From assembly GCA_015057405.1 (NCBI GenBank), contig SVEK01000004.1, positions 40,488 through 104,487 on the forward strand: DNA of 64,000 bases, written 5' to 3'. The notes beneath the pieces are model-generated. The model searched no databases, was not told where the DNA came from, and saw only the letters and a list, made by a program, of their open reading frames with translations. Positions 27,150 through 36,115 of this stretch are shown one piece after another. Position 1 is the stretch's first letter; every line of letters begins with the position of its first letter. The DNA comes from Lachnospiraceae bacterium (GTDB taxonomy: Bacteria; Bacillota; Clostridia; Lachnospirales; Lachnospiraceae). The position numbers and the translations under genes are program-made.

Positions 27150-27734
27150 TTAACTTATGAATTCTATTACTCTACTGCATATAGTTTCAAATTCCGATTC
27201 GATATTATCAGTGTTAATTTCCAATACCTCTTGACCAAAAGTAAATTCCTGAATCCCTTGTTCAATTCTTTCCACATCATCCCTTGTTATTAAAGGGTGA
27301 AATTCACTTATACCATCAATAACCGGATACTGATTCAATGTATAAAGCGCTAGATGTCTATTTCCACTACTTATTCTATCGTTGTATCTTTTTGCCAAAA
27401 CATCATAATCTGCTATACAGTACACACACTTTATCACTACATCAACATCTGCTTGACTTATTATTTCCCTTACAGTATTAAAATGCTTAAAATTATTATC
27501 TACAATCAAATCTATGTTTTTATTTACATAGTCTTTGATGGTATCATGCATTATCTTTTCACCTTCTATACTCAGTTTCTTCTTTTCCGCATGATTCGTG
27601 AATCCATATCTTTCAAACAACTCGATTTTGAATCCATCTTTAGATATCACGTCAATACCTAGTTTTGCCCCTACTGCTTCTGCAATTGAACTTTTTCCAC
27701 TCGCAGGTGCTCCAGTCAATATAATTAATTTCAT
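27150..27734 (-). CDS. P-loop kinase (AAA/zeta-toxin-like)
   Basis: A 194-residue small-molecule kinase with Walker A GAPASGKSS at residues 7-15, DVISKDGFK for the second Asp-bearing strand, and NHAEKKKLS/NDRISSGNRH that may form the lid. It resembles the family of short P-loop kinases that includes adenylylsulfate- and gluconate-kinase-like proteins and Zeta toxins; the substrate is not determined. Thirteen bases separate it from the PP-loop gene and nine from the PhnP-like gene. In this context it may phosphorylate a biosynthetic intermediate or act in self-resistance. Confidence 0.7.
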   Translation of the reverse strand: MKLIILTGAPASGKSSIAEAVGAKLGIDVISKDGFKIELFERYGFTNHAEKKKLSIEGEKIMHDTIKDYVNKNIDLIVDNNFKHFNTVREIISQADVDVVIKCVYCIADYDVLAKRYNDRISSGNRHLALYTLNQYPVIDGISEFHPLITRDDVERIEQGIQEFTFGQEVLEINTDNIESEFETICSRVIEFIS

Positions 27735-27743
27735 TTTCTATTC

Positions 27744-28577
27744 TCACACCTCTATTTCCATTCCATCATAAGAAACAATAAACCCAAGACTCTCTCCAAC
27801 TTCGTTTGCCTTATCATAATTGGCAAGTCCGTTGTGTGAAATATGATTTGCAACTATTTTAGTATTTGCATCAATACATCCTTCTGACCTTAATCGTTCA
27901 CACATATTCTGCATTCTCTCAAAATTCATATGCCCTGGATATTCTATATGTTTTACACCTTCGGTACAGTCTAGTGAAACTGCATCAAAATAAATATTAT
28001 TCTTCTTTAGATATTCCCACACTTCTTCTTTAAAATAATCTGTATCGTGTCCATATAAGAATGTTTTAGTATTACTTTGAATCACATATACAAAAGGCTC
28101 ATTTGATGTATGAACTGCCGGCAATGCTATCACCTGATAATCATTAAGAACCTCTACTTGTTCAAATGGCTTGATTTGACAGAAAACAACACTGTTATCT
28201 TTTGTTACAAACCCATCATCTCTTGGTTTTAGGATATCTCTCACACCCTGTCCTCCGTATACTTTCAAAGCAGGAGTCCCCGTTCGTAAGTTTGCTCTAC
28301 TTCTTCTTCGAGCTCTCAAATCTTCCAAATACAGATGGTCATCATGTGAATGTGTCACGAAACACACTTCAATATCAGCAAGTGTAATATTATATTCTAA
28401 TGAATGAAGAAATGTATCTGGACCAAAATCAAGTAATAATTTTCCATCAATCAAGGCTTGAGATCTGGTTCTAACATTCTTACCTTTATTTATCCTTGCA
28501 TGATCACATACTTCGCAATGGCAAAAAACTGCTGGAATACCTTCTGCTGCACCTGTACCTAAATATTTAACAATCAC
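27744..28577 (-). CDS. PhnP-like metallo-beta-lactamase-fold hydrolase
   Basis: The zinc-binding N-terminal loop FCHCEVCDHAR and the metallo-hydrolase motif HSHDDH (about residues 75-80) match PhnP, which opens cyclic phosphates (phosphoribosyl 1,2-cyclic phosphate). Later metal ligands occur in AVHTSN, GHDTD and NHISHN. Start is a GTG at 28577, overlapping the radical SAM stop as GTGA, with AGGGGAG six bases upstream. No other phosphonate genes are present, so the true substrate is probably a cyclic phosphodiester made in this pathway. Confidence 0.8.
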   Translation of the reverse strand: MIVKYLGTGAAEGIPAVFCHCEVCDHARINKGKNVRTRSQALIDGKLLLDFGPDTFLHSLEYNITLADIEVCFVTHSHDDHLYLEDLRARRRSRANLRTGTPALKVYGGQGVRDILKPRDDGFVTKDNSVVFCQIKPFEQVEVLNDYQVIALPAVHTSNEPFVYVIQSNTKTFLYGHDTDYFKEEVWEYLKKNNIYFDAVSLDCTEGVKHIEYPGHMNFERMQNMCERLRSEGCIDANTKIVANHISHNGLANYDKANEVGESLGFIVSYDGMEIEV

Positions 28578-29806
28578 TTATTTCTCCCCTTTATTCTCAT
28601 ATCATGTGCCTCATTTGACAAACTTGTCCTTAATGCCTTTGCGCAATAAAATGGAACAAAACCTTCTTGATTATTCAGAATCTCTAATCTGTAAAAGAAA
28701 TCAATAACATCTTTTGTAGAAGGAACATCACAATCCAAAGAGTTTCCCTTATCCAAATGCAATACATTAGCACTGATAACAACACCATCAGCTGTCAGCT
28801 CAGCACATTTTTTTAAAGTGTCTTCAACCTTTTCAAGACCAAACACTAAATTTGTCCATATATTTCCTTTTCCAAAAACATCAATGGCGTATTTCAATCT
28901 ATCGACAAAAAACTTATATCCTAAGTCTGCCTTTCCTGGACAATACTTTTCGAATCCATATTCCGTTATAGCTTCTAAATTAAAAACAACTTTCTCAACT
29001 CCAGCATTTTTCAATTCATCAATACACTTCATATTCTTAGGAGGAGTTATTACCACAACTACACCCTCTTCAGAAATATCTTCTACCAACGGAGATACTC
29101 TCCTTGCTATACTAGAAAAAACTTCCGATTCAAAATCCAAGTTATTATTGTCTAAATTACCTGCAATCAAAATTACATGTGCATGTTCTTTGTAACATTC
29201 AGATTTTTTAGCAATTAATATGGCCTCTTCTAGATTATCTAAATACTCTTCACACACTTGATACCATTCATTGTTATCTTTTGAAATTCTATGTGCCGAT
29301 AACTCATCAGGCTTGACAAAATTATTAATTCCACAGAATCTGCATCCCCTGGATATTGCACATCCCTTCCAGGGTATAATGTTTAATTCATCTAAACCAC
29401 AAGCGGATACATATTTTTTTACTGATTCACCATTTGACAGATTCATAGAATAATATTCAGGCTCTTCAACAAAATGAATCTCAATATTATTTATCTTCTT
29501 ATCATCTACTAAAGCAACCAAACGACCTTCTTCATCTACATCCAGTAATACCGGAGTACTTGTTGGATTGCTCGCAACACAAGATACTACTACCGAATAT
29601 GAATCATTTGCATTCGTTATTATTAATTCCTGCGGTCTTGAATTTGTCGCATTCAACGGCATGTTATACACTAAATTCTGTCCCTTAGCTTTTTCCAATA
29701 CAGATACCTTTAACGCATTTTCAGAAAAAACAATACCTCGACTCAATATTAATGCTTTTAAATAAGTTTCTTCCTCAATATTGTACTTATCATAAATAAC
29801 CGACAT
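28574..29806 (-). CDS. Radical SAM protein with CX5CX2C motif
   Basis: A 410-residue protein with WKGCAISRGCRFCGINN: the cluster cysteines would be C149, C155 and C158, i.e. CX5CX2C instead of CX3CX2C. The same rare spacing is known from HmdB-like proteins of the hydrogenase cofactor pathway. Later segments (VVITPPKNMKCIDELKNAG, FNLEAITEYGFEKYCPGK, TNLVFGLEKVEDTLKKCAEL) fit a biotin synthase-like radical SAM barrel. About 140 residues precede the motif, forming an unfamiliar N-terminal domain. AAGGAG overlaps the GT2 stop region. Reaction unknown. Confidence 0.75.
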   Translation of the reverse strand: MSVIYDKYNIEEETYLKALILSRGIVFSENALKVSVLEKAKGQNLVYNMPLNATNSRPQELIITNANDSYSVVVSCVASNPTSTPVLLDVDEEGRLVALVDDKKINNIEIHFVEEPEYYSMNLSNGESVKKYVSACGLDELNIIPWKGCAISRGCRFCGINNFVKPDELSAHRISKDNNEWYQVCEEYLDNLEEAILIAKKSECYKEHAHVILIAGNLDNNNLDFESEVFSSIARRVSPLVEDISEEGVVVVITPPKNMKCIDELKNAGVEKVVFNLEAITEYGFEKYCPGKADLGYKFFVDRLKYAIDVFGKGNIWTNLVFGLEKVEDTLKKCAELTADGVVISANVLHLDKGNSLDCDVPSTKDVIDFFYRLEILNNQEGFVPFYCAKALRTSLSNEAHDMRIKGRNK

Positions 29807-29809
29807 ACC

Positions 29810-30748
29810 CTAATCTCCTTTTATCATTTCACCAATAAATGTAATTCCCCACCTAATATGAAATATCGGAAATACAAACTGATAAATCACAGAATACAGT
29901 AGCATGCTAATATCCTTCTTCGATATTATTACACTAATCAAAAAAACATATCCAATTGCCGTAGGCCAAAATAACATGGCTAACAAGGCAATAATTATCC
30001 CGTTAAATAACCACGAAAGATGATAACTTATTCCATGAATTATTACCTTATCCTTATAGTCCTTCTTATCCTTTACCGCCTTCAAAATTGTCGAATATCC
30101 TATAGCCCATCTTGATCGTTGTTTCCACAGCCCAGCAAACTTACTGTTTGGTTCTTCCTCTCCTAAAACCGTGGGTATTACATATTTTCTGCTTTTATTT
30201 ATATTTACATATAAACCCAATGCCAAATCATCTAAAAAAGTATCTAATTCAATTAGCTTACCTCTAAATGACCCTCCCTTTATGCAAAATACCTGTCCTG
30301 GAACAGATATTCCAACTCCTAGTTTCCACAACAAAGGACGGATAATATTATGTGAAAGAAGTTTATCGACAGCGACCATATTAGAAATAAAACCTCGTTG
30401 CCTTTTGGCTCTTATTCGTCCCCAACCCACTTCATAATTCTTGATAGTCATTTCATTAACAAAACTTAACAACTCATCAATATTTCCCGTGATATCATTA
30501 TCTATACTCAGATAGTATTTCGAATCATCTTTCTCCATTAAACTTATAAGTCTTCTGTACTTTGTGCCACCCATTTCCATAAATTCAATTAAGTATTCTT
30601 TATCACTAATCTGAAAATATTGTTCGCAGCAAATCACTACCTTAAAGTTATTTTTATATTTTTCATAGAAGGCTTTAGATATTCTATCGAGTTCATCTGT
30701 AAAACCTTCTGTGCTTCTTGTATAAGTGACCAAACATATCTCTCTCAT
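29810..30748 (-). CDS. Membrane-associated family 2 glycosyltransferase
   Basis: An inverting GT-A enzyme: SIDNDITG supplies the DxD-type motif, FLDDLALG the acceptor acid, and KQRSRWAIG the QxxRW motif of processive-like synthases. Two or three membrane helices at the C-terminus (LFNGIIIALLAMLFWPTAIGY and MLLYSVIYQFVFPIF) would anchor it. I start at 30748 with AGGAG seven bases ahead, 16 bases after the preceding stop; the frame continues upstream into the neighbour without a good site. Length 312. It probably transfers the pathway sugar at the membrane. Confidence 0.8.
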   Translation of the reverse strand: MREICLVTYTRSTEGFTDELDRISKAFYEKYKNNFKVVICCEQYFQISDKEYLIEFMEMGGTKYRRLISLMEKDDSKYYLSIDNDITGNIDELLSFVNEMTIKNYEVGWGRIRAKRQRGFISNMVAVDKLLSHNIIRPLLWKLGVGISVPGQVFCIKGGSFRGKLIELDTFLDDLALGLYVNINKSRKYVIPTVLGEEEPNSKFAGLWKQRSRWAIGYSTILKAVKDKKDYKDKVIIHGISYHLSWLFNGIIIALLAMLFWPTAIGYVFLISVIISKKDISMLLYSVIYQFVFPIFHIRWGITFIGEMIKGD

Positions 30749-30764
30749 CTCAGCACTCCTAACA

Positions 30765-32570
30765 TCAATACAACCAGGTATCTTTTCTTGCCTCCATAAC
30801 ATAATCAAAATTGCACGAAGAAGTATTTATTCCTAGTGTATTCATTATTGTTTCTATTTCTATATTTAACTTATCTCTTCCTATTTCTGTATATGTACTG
30901 TTTTGTATCAAAAACAATCCTATTGGCAAAATTAAAATGTGTTCACTACGGAACATACTAGAATCAATATTTATCAGTTCTTCACCCATCAAGTTATCGA
31001 TATATTTCTTAAACACAACTAATGGATATAGATAAACTCTCTCATTCATAGCATGATTTAAATCATGATATTTTTTTGTTAATATTTCTCCCTGTTCACC
31101 ACATATCTGACTTATAGTTTCCTTCAATCCTACACGTTCGCCAAATTGCTTTTTATTTAACTCAAACATGTCTCTAGCCTTAATATAAAAATGAGATTTT
31201 CTCGACATAGGCCATGAATCAATTCTTTTCCTGGAAAATTCAACTGTATTTTTAATATTAATCTCTATACTCAAGTGCAATTCTTTCTTCAGAAAACAGT
31301 ATGCAACCTTGAACAGATTAAGTAATTCATATCTTTCTAATTTTTCACATAATAAATTCTGATTCAGTTCAACAGATCTTAGCAGATAAAATAAATCATT
31401 AATATCCTTCATAAATGCATGTTCATGCTTAAACAAGTGCGAAACTGTTATACAAATCAAGTCTTCAAGCTCTATTTTCCCGACTTTGTTACACTGTATT
31501 ATTCCTGTTCTTCCCAAAGGAAACCCACCCATGTTTACGTCAATAACAACTTGATACTTGTTTTGTAGTATTTTCTCAAGATGTATATGACCTGTTAACA
31601 CTTCTTCTTTATCCGAGTTTAATAATACCTTTAACGAAAATGGCACAGAACCACCGATTACCAATTTAAAATGTCGCTCATTGATTAAGTATGAAATGAA
31701 CTTAAATGCATCATCAAATTCTGCTGCCAGATAATCAAAATCCATATGTGTTCTGTAGCAACCTTCTGGATAGTAACAATTTGTCTTACCACCCTTTACT
31801 GCATCAATTCGAAGATTAGACTCATTTATATATTTGTTTACAATACCGATTTCTTCATTAGCAACATTCAAACTAACAATTTGCTTTATCGCTAATTCTT
31901 CAATTCTTTTATCTAAGGTCAAATTATATTGGTTTGCATTGTTAAATAACAAAACCGCCAATCGAAGTTTCTTAATCAACTTAAAATCTTTGTCTGAAAC
32001 CTTTCCAAGTCTATCAGAAAAATGAGCTTGTTGATGTTCAGATAAAACGCATAATCCTAATCTTTGTAAATCACTTTCAACTGAATCATCCATTGTTTTT
32101 AATTCTCTAGCTATAGCCTGCAATCCACTTATTTTTCTATCTATTCTTTCAGGTCTCCAATTTATAGGTTTTGTATTTACACACGCATCACAAGCCAAAA
32201 CAGATTGTTCTCGTGTATCCATTTCGTATGTATTACTCTCACAAAGTATTTCATATAACAATCCTAACGGTGAATCCACACACGTTTTTCTCTTTATTGC
32301 AGACACATTTATCCACTGTTCTTCTTCTGTGTATAGTCCAAGTTTTAGTCTATTAACGCATGTCATTATTTCGCTTTCTTCTTTACCAGATAAAGAATCC
32401 ATCAGATAATTAGCCATTTTTTCTGCAAGCTTGCATGCGTCACCTGAAAAACTAAAATACAATTTAGTACCATCACGATATGCATTTATGGACAAAGTAT
32501 CACCACATGCGATACCGTTTGACTCTTTAATTATTTCCGGAGCCCATAACAAATGACTATTATTTACCAT
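30765..32570 (-). CDS. SufU/IscU-like domain fused to nucleotidyltransferase-like protein
   Basis: Residues 1-110 look like a SufU/IscU sulfur carrier: C22-G-D24, FSGDAC46 followed by a helix, and KRKTC97VDSPL reproduce the Cys/Asp/Cys/Cys set of SufU. The remaining 490 residues contain RTHMDFDYLAAEFDDA, KLVIGGSVPFSLKVLL and HAFMKDINDLFYLLRS, reminiscent of nucleotidyltransferase-fold proteins of the NTP_transf_5 type. The start at 32570 has GAGGAGGAG upstream and overlaps the SufS-like gene by 11 bases. The coupling to a desulfurase supports a sulfur-acceptor role. The fusion is unusual; the second domain is a tentative call. Confidence 0.6.
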   Translation of the reverse strand: MVNNSHLLWAPEIIKESNGIACGDTLSINAYRDGTKLYFSFSGDACKLAEKMANYLMDSLSGKEESEIMTCVNRLKLGLYTEEEQWINVSAIKRKTCVDSPLGLLYEILCESNTYEMDTREQSVLACDACVNTKPINWRPERIDRKISGLQAIARELKTMDDSVESDLQRLGLCVLSEHQQAHFSDRLGKVSDKDFKLIKKLRLAVLLFNNANQYNLTLDKRIEELAIKQIVSLNVANEEIGIVNKYINESNLRIDAVKGGKTNCYYPEGCYRTHMDFDYLAAEFDDAFKFISYLINERHFKLVIGGSVPFSLKVLLNSDKEEVLTGHIHLEKILQNKYQVVIDVNMGGFPLGRTGIIQCNKVGKIELEDLICITVSHLFKHEHAFMKDINDLFYLLRSVELNQNLLCEKLERYELLNLFKVAYCFLKKELHLSIEINIKNTVEFSRKRIDSWPMSRKSHFYIKARDMFELNKKQFGERVGLKETISQICGEQGEILTKKYHDLNHAMNERVYLYPLVVFKKYIDNLMGEELINIDSSMFRSEHILILPIGLFLIQNSTYTEIGRDKLNIEIETIMNTLGINTSSCNFDYVMEARKDTWLY

Positions 32571-33753
32571 GTAAGCACTCCTCCTCGACAAGACCGATAA
32601 ATGCCTCCACATCCAAGATATCGCTTCCTATGCCCCATGATAATCTACATAGACTTTTGAAGCCCAAATTATCAAGAGTACTTTGTGCGCACATATGTCC
32701 TGTTCTTATTTCAATACTATGTAACGAAGCCATTTCAGCAACATCATGTGGGTGCATCGAATTAACAACAAATGAAACCATCGAGGAATTCTCACATCCA
32801 CCCGGAACAATAGAAAAAAAATGGCTGTCCATTCTTTCCTTTACATATTCCCAAATCCTTCTATCAGATTCTTTCACTATGTCCATCCCTATATTACTCA
32901 AATAATTACAAGCCTCAGACCAAGCCTTTACTAACCCAACATCAAATGTTCCGGCTTCAAATTTCTTAGCCCCCAATTGCCATGTAGGACTTGCACCTAA
33001 CGAATTCCATACCATGCCTCCTCCTACTAGTATCGGATTTATTTTTTCTATAAGTTGCTTTTTCACTATTGCAGCACCAATATTCTTAGGGCCATACATT
33101 TTATGAGCCGACATAATATAAGCATCTGCACCGATTCTCTCGCAGTCCAATTCACAATGTCCTACTCGTTGAGAAACATCCAAAACAATTATGGCATCAC
33201 AATCGTTTTTTACTGCTTTTAGCCACATAGTATCAATAGCATATGAATTTACATTTGACAGCATAGAAATGCTAATAACCTTTATTCTATTTTTGTCCAG
33301 CGAATTCAAAAAACTATAATTAACATTTCCGTCTTCAGATAAAGGCAATTGAACTAAACAAGCCCCTGTTTCCTTCGCCACTTTTTCCCAAGGAAGAATA
33401 TTACTATGGTGTTCATACGGTCCCATCAAAATAAGATCGCCCTGATTAAAACAATCCCTTAATGAGTAAGCAACAATATTCAGACATTCTGTAGCATTTT
33501 TGCCGAACACAAAATCATAGCTTTCTTCAGCTGAAAAGAAATTTAAGATGGTCTTTTTTGCTTTATTATATTCAGCTTCAGCAGCATCTGACAGAATACC
33601 GTTTCCGCGATTGTAACTCACTCCAATATTCTGTTGATAGTCCACCCAACTATTAATCACTTGATCTGGCATAAATGTAGTGGCTGCATAATCCAAATAA
33701 GTAATATTCTTATTGTTTCTAAACACACTAAAATCTAGTCTTCTGTTTTTCAT
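32560..33753 (-). CDS. SufS-like cysteine desulfurase
   Basis: A class V aminotransferase-fold PLP enzyme. LDYAATTFMPDQVI opens the protein, SAHKMYGP contains the PLP lysine, HHSNILPW the conserved His, and IRTGHMCAQ carries the active-site Cys in the RxGHxCA form of SufS. This predicts release of sulfur from cysteine as an enzyme-bound persulfide. It is directly coupled to the SufU-like gene, as sufS and sufU are in Firmicutes, but sits away from any sufBCD, so it probably serves this pathway and not general Fe-S assembly. Length 397 is normal. Confidence 0.88.
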   Translation of the reverse strand: MKNRRLDFSVFRNNKNITYLDYAATTFMPDQVINSWVDYQQNIGVSYNRGNGILSDAAEAEYNKAKKTILNFFSAEESYDFVFGKNATECLNIVAYSLRDCFNQGDLILMGPYEHHSNILPWEKVAKETGACLVQLPLSEDGNVNYSFLNSLDKNRIKVISISMLSNVNSYAIDTMWLKAVKNDCDAIIVLDVSQRVGHCELDCERIGADAYIMSAHKMYGPKNIGAAIVKKQLIEKINPILVGGGMVWNSLGASPTWQLGAKKFEAGTFDVGLVKAWSEACNYLSNIGMDIVKESDRRIWEYVKERMDSHFFSIVPGGCENSSMVSFVVNSMHPHDVAEMASLHSIEIRTGHMCAQSTLDNLGFKSLCRLSWGIGSDILDVEAFIGLVEEECLHGK

Positions 33754-33764
33754 TCAATCATTCC

Positions 33765-34745
33765 TTACAAATATTTTTTTGTGCTCTCATATACCGATTC
33801 AACACTGATTTCATCCATACATTCATGCTTCTTATCACATATCCCATTCCATACATTAGGACATTTACAACGAACCGGATTAAAAACTGTTTCTCCTATT
33901 CCATAGTTCCATACACCATTTATTACTGGAGATAATGGGCCACAAATCTCAATCGTAGGAATGTTCTTCCATACTGCAAAATGAACATAAGCAGCATCAT
34001 TTCCTATTACAAGTTTTGCATTACTCATTTCTTCATCTACTTGAGACCAACTAGAACAAATTTTCACAAGACAATCAGTTTTATTTTCCAAATCAGACTT
34101 TATATCCTGTTCTTCTACACCTAATACAAAACTCACTCTATAATCTCCGCTTAATCTATTAGCAAGTTGTATATAATAATCGGTTTTCCATCTCTTTAAT
34201 ATTCCCTTCTTACTACTTCCTGGAAATATCACAACATGTTCTCCTAGCTTTTTCTTATTTGATAAAGGAACAATTTCTGGAAATAATTGATTTACTACAA
34301 TGAAATGTCGTTCCATCCTATTTAGTTCTTTTTCAGAAATCTGACATATATTTGTATAAAACAAAGTAGCTCCATCTTTCGATGTTTCTTCACTTCTTCC
34401 TAATCTGGTCTTTATGTTACACATTGCACCAAATAAAGCACTTTGAAATACACCGTGCAAATCAATATACACATCAAATTGTTCTTTTCTAACTATCTCA
34501 ACAGCATTTCTAAAAACAGTGCAATCAAGGATTCTTGTACCACCTTGAGTGTCTGTTACAGGAGAAAACCTTGGCTGTGGAATAATTATGTCAATGTTAT
34601 GATTTAGCTCGCAAGTTTCAACCATATCATCAAAACAAGTAAAGCCAATATACCAATCTGGATGAATTTCCTTAATTGCATCTATTAGTGGGAATATTCT
34701 AATAATGTCACCATGGTTTCTTAATTGGCATAAAAGAATTCTCAT
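33765..34745 (-). CDS. Family 9 (heptosyltransferase-like) glycosyltransferase
   Basis: A GT-B enzyme of the ADP-heptose:LPS heptosyltransferase family: MRILLCQLRNHGDIIRIFPLI at the start, YIDLHGVFQSALFG, IFPGSSKKGILKRW, and LVIGNDAAYVHFAVWKNIPTIEICGP, where family members have GNDxGxxHxA. A Cys-rich C-terminal patch (CKCPNVWNGICDKKHEC) also occurs in several GT9 proteins. Heptosyltransferases belong mainly to Gram-negative LPS, but GT9 proteins occur in Gram-positive glycan clusters too. AGGGG precedes the ATG. With the HldE-like gene, it points to a heptose donor. Confidence 0.85.
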   Translation of the reverse strand: MRILLCQLRNHGDIIRIFPLIDAIKEIHPDWYIGFTCFDDMVETCELNHNIDIIIPQPRFSPVTDTQGGTRILDCTVFRNAVEIVRKEQFDVYIDLHGVFQSALFGAMCNIKTRLGRSEETSKDGATLFYTNICQISEKELNRMERHFIVVNQLFPEIVPLSNKKKLGEHVVIFPGSSKKGILKRWKTDYYIQLANRLSGDYRVSFVLGVEEQDIKSDLENKTDCLVKICSSWSQVDEEMSNAKLVIGNDAAYVHFAVWKNIPTIEICGPLSPVINGVWNYGIGETVFNPVRCKCPNVWNGICDKKHECMDEISVESVYESTKKYL

Positions 34746-34751
34746 AACTTC

Positions 34752-35420
34752 TCAACCCCTAACTAATTCTAATATCTGATTCATAAACTGTTCTAAATCC
34801 GAAATCGAAACCAATTCTGAAAGAACTTTTTGAACCTCTGGCAATTTTTCCTTAACAACAATACAATCCTCTACAAGTATGGCATCTTCATTTTCTTTCA
34901 AATACTGACTTAATACTCGTGCGACCTTAAAATGATTTAATGTCTTCTTGTCATCATGCATCCTAATTTTCTTTTCTGCTATTTTTTCAATTCTATTTCT
35001 CCACACATAAGACGCTGTCACCATATAACATTTCTTGCCATTAATACTTTTCTCGCAGACACTTGGCATTTCATTGCACAATAAAATATCTAATTTGAAG
35101 TATTCATCATCATATTTCCAAAATGCTGTAATAACAGTATCACCAAAAGTGTTCTTATTAACATAGATAACATCCGAATCTCCTAAACAGGCTAATATAT
35201 CGTCCCTGTTTTCAGTATGTCCAAGCATATCTAAATCTTTTAACAAATATTCCTTTTCATTTAGCAAGAATACATAAGCTAATCCACCCCTGAACACAGC
35301 CAATTCTTTCTGACTTAACTCTAAAAGAACTTCTCTTACTCTACTCGGGATCTCAGGTTCATAAAATCTCTTCAATGGATAGAAATACGAATCATATTGT
35401 CCATAAATCACATTCTTCAT
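34752..35420 (-). CDS. Putative minimal nucleotidyltransferase
   Basis: A 222-residue protein without a clear name. FRGGLAYVFLLNEKEYLLKDLDML places Gly-Gly about 18 residues before an acidic DLD, and YFKLDILL adds a third acid, a pattern of polymerase-beta-like nucleotidyltransferases (AbiEii or aminoglycoside nucleotidyltransferase type). It overlaps the kinase gene upstream by ATGA. A helical C-terminus follows. A role in modifying a pathway intermediate or conferring self-protection is possible but unproven. Confidence 0.5.
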   Translation of the reverse strand: MKNVIYGQYDSYFYPLKRFYEPEIPSRVREVLLELSQKELAVFRGGLAYVFLLNEKEYLLKDLDMLGHTENRDDILACLGDSDVIYVNKNTFGDTVITAFWKYDDEYFKLDILLCNEMPSVCEKSINGKKCYMVTASYVWRNRIEKIAEKKIRMHDDKKTLNHFKVARVLSQYLKENEDAILVEDCIVVKEKLPEVQKVLSELVSISDLEQFMNQILELVRG

Positions 35421-36115
35421 ATCGACAAATGTCCTTCTAATTTTTCTATTATTTTCTTTGTTACTTCCTCTTCTGTACCTGTTGCATCTATGTAATACAC
35501 AGGTATGTTAGGCATTTTAGCCAAATAGTTCTGGAGTCTAATTTTGTCCTTCTTCATTACGTCAACTTCATCCATTTTTCGCAATGGGCCGCGATTTCGT
35601 TTTACCACCCTTTCATACGCAACTTCTTCTGGAATATCCATGAATACAATTGCAGCAGGCATATAAAATGCTTTCATATGACTTTGCATCATATCCCAGG
35701 CTTTGTTTTCATCTGAATCATATGCATCTAAATTATAATAATATGTTGACAATACACCTCTTGACATAAATGCATATCGTGCACCTTCATCAACTGCTCT
35801 GCTAATTGCAAGTCGCAAATCTGTAGAAATCATTATTGGATTCAACCATGGTGTTTGTTCTCTCACTCCATTCCAACATTGTTCATCCGTATACAATGAT
35901 TTTATAATTTTTCCAATTGGTGATTTAGTTGGTAAATCAATATAATATGACTTGCCATACTTCGCTGTTAATGTTTCAGAGACAAGCTTAATCTGAGTTG
36001 TTTTTCCTGCACCTGGTAAACCTTCAAACGAAAAGATAGGAATCGGCGACTTTCCGCAGTCCAATTTACCATAAGTAATCTGAAGTGCTTTATATAATTC
36101 ATCTAATTCTTTCAT
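35417..36115 (-). CDS. Thymidylate kinase-like P-loop protein
   Basis: A 232-residue P-loop kinase: FSFEGLPGAGKTTQIKLV is the Walker A with the thymidylate-kinase FEG lead-in, followed by YIDLPTKSPIGK, SRGVLSTYYY where the DR-like motif is expected, and RVVKRNRGPLRKMDE as a lid. Overlaps of four bases (ATGA) with genes on both sides show strict coupling. The chromosomal tmk is not in this window, so this is probably a pathway paralogue whose substrate may be a sugar or nucleotide. Confidence 0.7.
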   Translation of the reverse strand: MKELDELYKALQITYGKLDCGKSPIPIFSFEGLPGAGKTTQIKLVSETLTAKYGKSYYIDLPTKSPIGKIIKSLYTDEQCWNGVREQTPWLNPIMISTDLRLAISRAVDEGARYAFMSRGVLSTYYYNLDAYDSDENKAWDMMQSHMKAFYMPAAIVFMDIPEEVAYERVVKRNRGPLRKMDEVDVMKKDKIRLQNYLAKMPNIPVYYIDATGTEEEVTKKIIEKLEGHLSI

